From: Antedon bifida
Taxonomy: Eukaryota; Echinodermata; Crinoidea; Comatulida; Antedonidae
Assembly: GCA_963402885.1 (NCBI GenBank)
Contig: OY727095.1
Span: 28,339,001 to 28,403,000 of the forward strand
Direction: 5' to 3'
DNA: 64,000 nt
The number at the start of each line of letters is the position of its first letter. Within the stretch, counting starts at the first letter, position 1. This document shows positions 61,440-64,000 of this stretch, piece after piece. Below the pieces are notes generated by a model. The model was given only the letters and a program-made list of their open reading frames with translations. It ran no database searches and was not told the DNA's origin. The position numbers and the translations under genes are program-made.

Positions 61440-62940
61440 TCATATCATATCGTACGTATCATCATTTGCTGATGATACAACAATATTTATCGACTCTATT
61501 CAATCCCTTGACCAGGCGCTTGATATCCTTGACAATTTTGCCTGCATCTCAGGACTAAAAATCAATGCCCAAAAAAGCGACGTTCTTTGGATAGGCTCAC
61601 TCGCGTTCTGCTCTGAAGAAACAGAACGAATAAAATGGAAATTACACCCTGATAATTATATTAACATTTTAGGCCTAGTATTCAACCCGAACGTTCCTAT
61701 CGAAAAAATCAAAATAAACTGGGAAAATAAAATGCAACATATAGAAAAGTTAATCAGAGCATGGAAAGGTAGACACCTATCGATGATTGGCAGGAATATT
61801 ATAGTAAAAACGTTATTGGCTTCAAAATTAACATACCTTGCTTCTACAGTTATTCTACAGAACGAAATCGTAAAACAATTAAACACAACCTTTTTTAACT
61901 TCATATGGAATAGAGCCGAATGTGTTAAAAGAGGAGTAATTACGTCAACATTTAACCGTGGCGAACTGAACATATTTCACCTTCCCTCTTTTTTAACATC
62001 TATTACCCTATCATGGATTAAGAAATTAGCCGACAACAAACAATCAATGTGGAAAAATGTTGCCCTATACTTCCTAGATAAAATAGGCCTAGGCTTAAAT
62101 ATATTTAAATGCAAATGCTCAATAAAACAAATTAACAAAGAGTGTATAAAAAAAATCAATTATCTTCCAGCTTTTTACTCACGACTGATCGTTGACTAGT
62201 TCAACACAATAATGATCATATTAACCACAACGTCATAGAGCCAATAAATGAAATTATATGGAATAATGCTAATATAACACACTACGGTAAAACGCTTTAC
62301 GATCATGAATTTATCAAAGCCGGAATCTTAACGCTTCGGGACATTTACAACGTTGATGACCTTAATTTCCTCAAAACAAATGTTAGAACAAATCAACCAC
62401 CAAATCAACACTAATTACACTTTTTTCAATTCATAGTTGTATCCCAGCTGACTGAAAAAACGCCTTATCTTGGGACAAACTATTTGATCCTGTAATCCTT
62501 TTTAATAATGTCTGTATTGACAAATGTACTCCAAAAATTGTTAGAGAACATATTCTTTCAAAAATGTATTCATTACCAAAATGTCATAATTATTGGGAAC
62601 GGACTTTTGATAATTATAATTTTAATTGGGAAAAAATATGGTAACGAATAACAGACTCTTCCAATGAAGCTCAGTTAAATGTACTGTCATAGAAAATATT
62701 ACACAACGTATACCCAACAAATAATTATCTGTTTAAAATAGGTAAATCAAACAGCAAAATGTGTAACAGCTGCAACAAAATCAGTGATATTAACCACATG
62801 TTTTACTTCTGCAAACAGGTATTTCCGATATGATCTAATCATCCGTTCATACCTGCAGATAGACATTACGATCTCAAACTTTCACGTAATTTTTGGTTTT
62901 GAATGTCTGAATAAAGTTATTATTATTATTATCTATTGCC
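61440..62940 (+). mobile_element. 5'-truncated L1/Tx1-like LINE
   Basis: It starts close to the RT active site (SFADDTTIFIDSIQSLDQAL), continues through GLKINAQKSDVLWIG, NILGLVFNPN, WKGRHLSMIGRNIIVKTLL and FFNFIWNRAECVKRGVI to a stop at 62199, then in shifted frames through GKTLYDHEFIKAGILTLRDI and the C-terminal NYLFKIGKSNSKMCNSCNK and YFCKQ block typical of L1/Tx1 ORF2. The 3' end carries an (ATT)n tail near 62920-62940. It lies in intron 1 of the FkbM paralogue. Confidence 0.85.
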
Positions 62941-62999
62941 AAAAACCAGTTACAAACATACAAAAACACAGAAACTAAGGGAGTAGGCAGGAACCTAAA

Positions 63000-63652
63000 A
63001 GTGAACCTAATCACTATAACAAGAGTTCAGGTTCCATACTCCCAAAGTAACAACAAAGATATATAATAAACTTTATATTACAAAAAGACGAATCAACATT
63101 GTCAATATAAAACAAAAGGATAAAATACTTAAAATCGATTCAACAAAGTCAATATAATACATGTGATTTAAGTGAATTTAAAAATGTTGGAAAACTGTCT
63201 AAAATTAAAGAATTTTTAATAATTTCCGGTAACTCTTCCCATAACCTAGGGAATATGTTAATAACGGAATGATGAAGACAATTGGTTCGAGCATAGTGAT
63301 GAATGAACTTGAGTGTATCAAGGTGTCGACCATTAACAACTATAGATTGACGAACACTACTACAATCAACCGTTCCAATAAGTGATTTACAAACAAAGGA
63401 TAACAGAAGATAATTTCTTCGATTAGATAGTGTAGGCCAATTTAGCTTAGTGAGACATTCCTCGTATTCCATTTCACCTCTTCTTTGTTTAAGGACAAGC
63501 CTAGTAGCCCTTCGCTGGACTGCCTCGATACGTTCCGTAAGTTTTTTGGTTCGAGGCAACCACGCAGGGACACCATATTCAAGGATGGGGACAATGAGAG
63601 CTTTATAGAGCGAGAAAATAGCTGAAGGGGATGATCCTCCTCCTCCTGACAC
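63000..63652 (-). mobile_element. CR1/jockey-like LINE, C-terminal part of the RT ORF
   Basis: On the minus strand an uninterrupted frame (63149-63652) reads IFSLYKALIVPILEYGVPAW, RIEAVQRRATRLVLKQRR and, near the end, LWEELPEII and FLNSLKSHVLY, the conserved tail of this LINE group, followed by a 3' UTR to about 63000. The 5' part is absent: a G-rich GGGG peptide marks the truncation point near 63650. Confidence 0.85.
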
Positions 63653-63748
63653 TAAATTATGTATCTCTAAATTTTATATATGGTAATAATAACGATATCT
63701 CTCAGATTGTATACTTTGAACTAAGAATACGCAAATATTTTTATATTA

Positions 63749-63770
63749 ATATATATATATATATATATTA
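63749..63770. repeat. (TA)n microsatellite
   Basis: An uninterrupted TA run of about 22 bases within an AT-rich end region. Beyond it to 64000 nothing is recognised. Confidence 0.8.
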
Positions 63771-64000
63771 CACCCTTAACTCTAATATGAAAGCAATACC
63801 AAAACGGTCTAATTAAAGATAAAAACGCATTTTAATTTGTATTTATTTTCAAGCAAAGCAAGAATTAAAAAGAGAAAACAATTTTTGTTAATTGATAATG
63901 TATGTATAAAAAAACATATAAGTATAGTTAATGTATAAGATTATAAAAGAAAGGAAATGTATTAATTATGACATGTATAAAAATTAATTAAAGATAAAAA

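Overview
The window is AT-rich animal genomic DNA. Spliced metazoan genes sit in a dense field of transposons. The protein matches (CDK9, an SLC22 organic-ion transporter, FkbM methyltransferases, a PAN/apple exon), the mix of CR1/Rex-like and L1/Tx1-like LINEs, Ty3/Gypsy and BEL/Pao fossils and P-like elements, and the very frequent word AGGCCTA together suggest an invertebrate deuterostome, probably an echinoderm. That placement is an inference and I cannot name a class.

Layout. 2132-9580 (-) is a complete four-exon CDK9 gene whose 5 kb first intron is packed with repeats. 10795-15579 (+) is a six-exon gene joining an N-terminal membrane anchor, an FkbM-type methyltransferase domain and a degenerate NodB/CE4 polysaccharide-deacetylase domain; a MITE sits exactly at the end of its second exon. 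A paralogous first exon lies at 60859-61013. 16433-24750 is repeat country: a 69-bp satellite, tandem duplications, a LINE caught inside a duplication, and a G/C-rich minisatellite. A PAN/apple exon (-) is at 24758-24944. 26672-33359 is a nearly perfect 1987-bp tandem duplication, one copy of which carries a 2.7-kb transposon. 33931-47879 (-) is an SLC22 transporter with nine of its expected ten exons found; the missing one should lie in the intron occupied by a 4.5-kb nuclease-coding DNA transposon with very long, internally repetitive inverted ends.

48899-64000 is mostly mobile DNA: a CR1/Rex-like LINE (-), a foldback element, a broken Ty3/Gypsy element with one LTR, a BEL/Pao remnant, a P-element-like transposase remnant, an L1/Tx1-like LINE (+) and the 3' part of another LINE (-). 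One unassigned but exon-like segment is at 59934-60274 (-).

The host genes are not functionally linked: CDK9 is the transcription-elongation kinase of P-TEFb, SLC22 members move organic ions across the plasma membrane, and the FkbM/NodB protein looks like a membrane-anchored, probably Golgi or cell-surface, protein of unknown substrate. Exon boundaries were read by eye from splice motifs and phase. The phases of the CDK9 and FkbM/NodB models close exactly, and the SLC22 model closes if the missing exon has length 3n+2.
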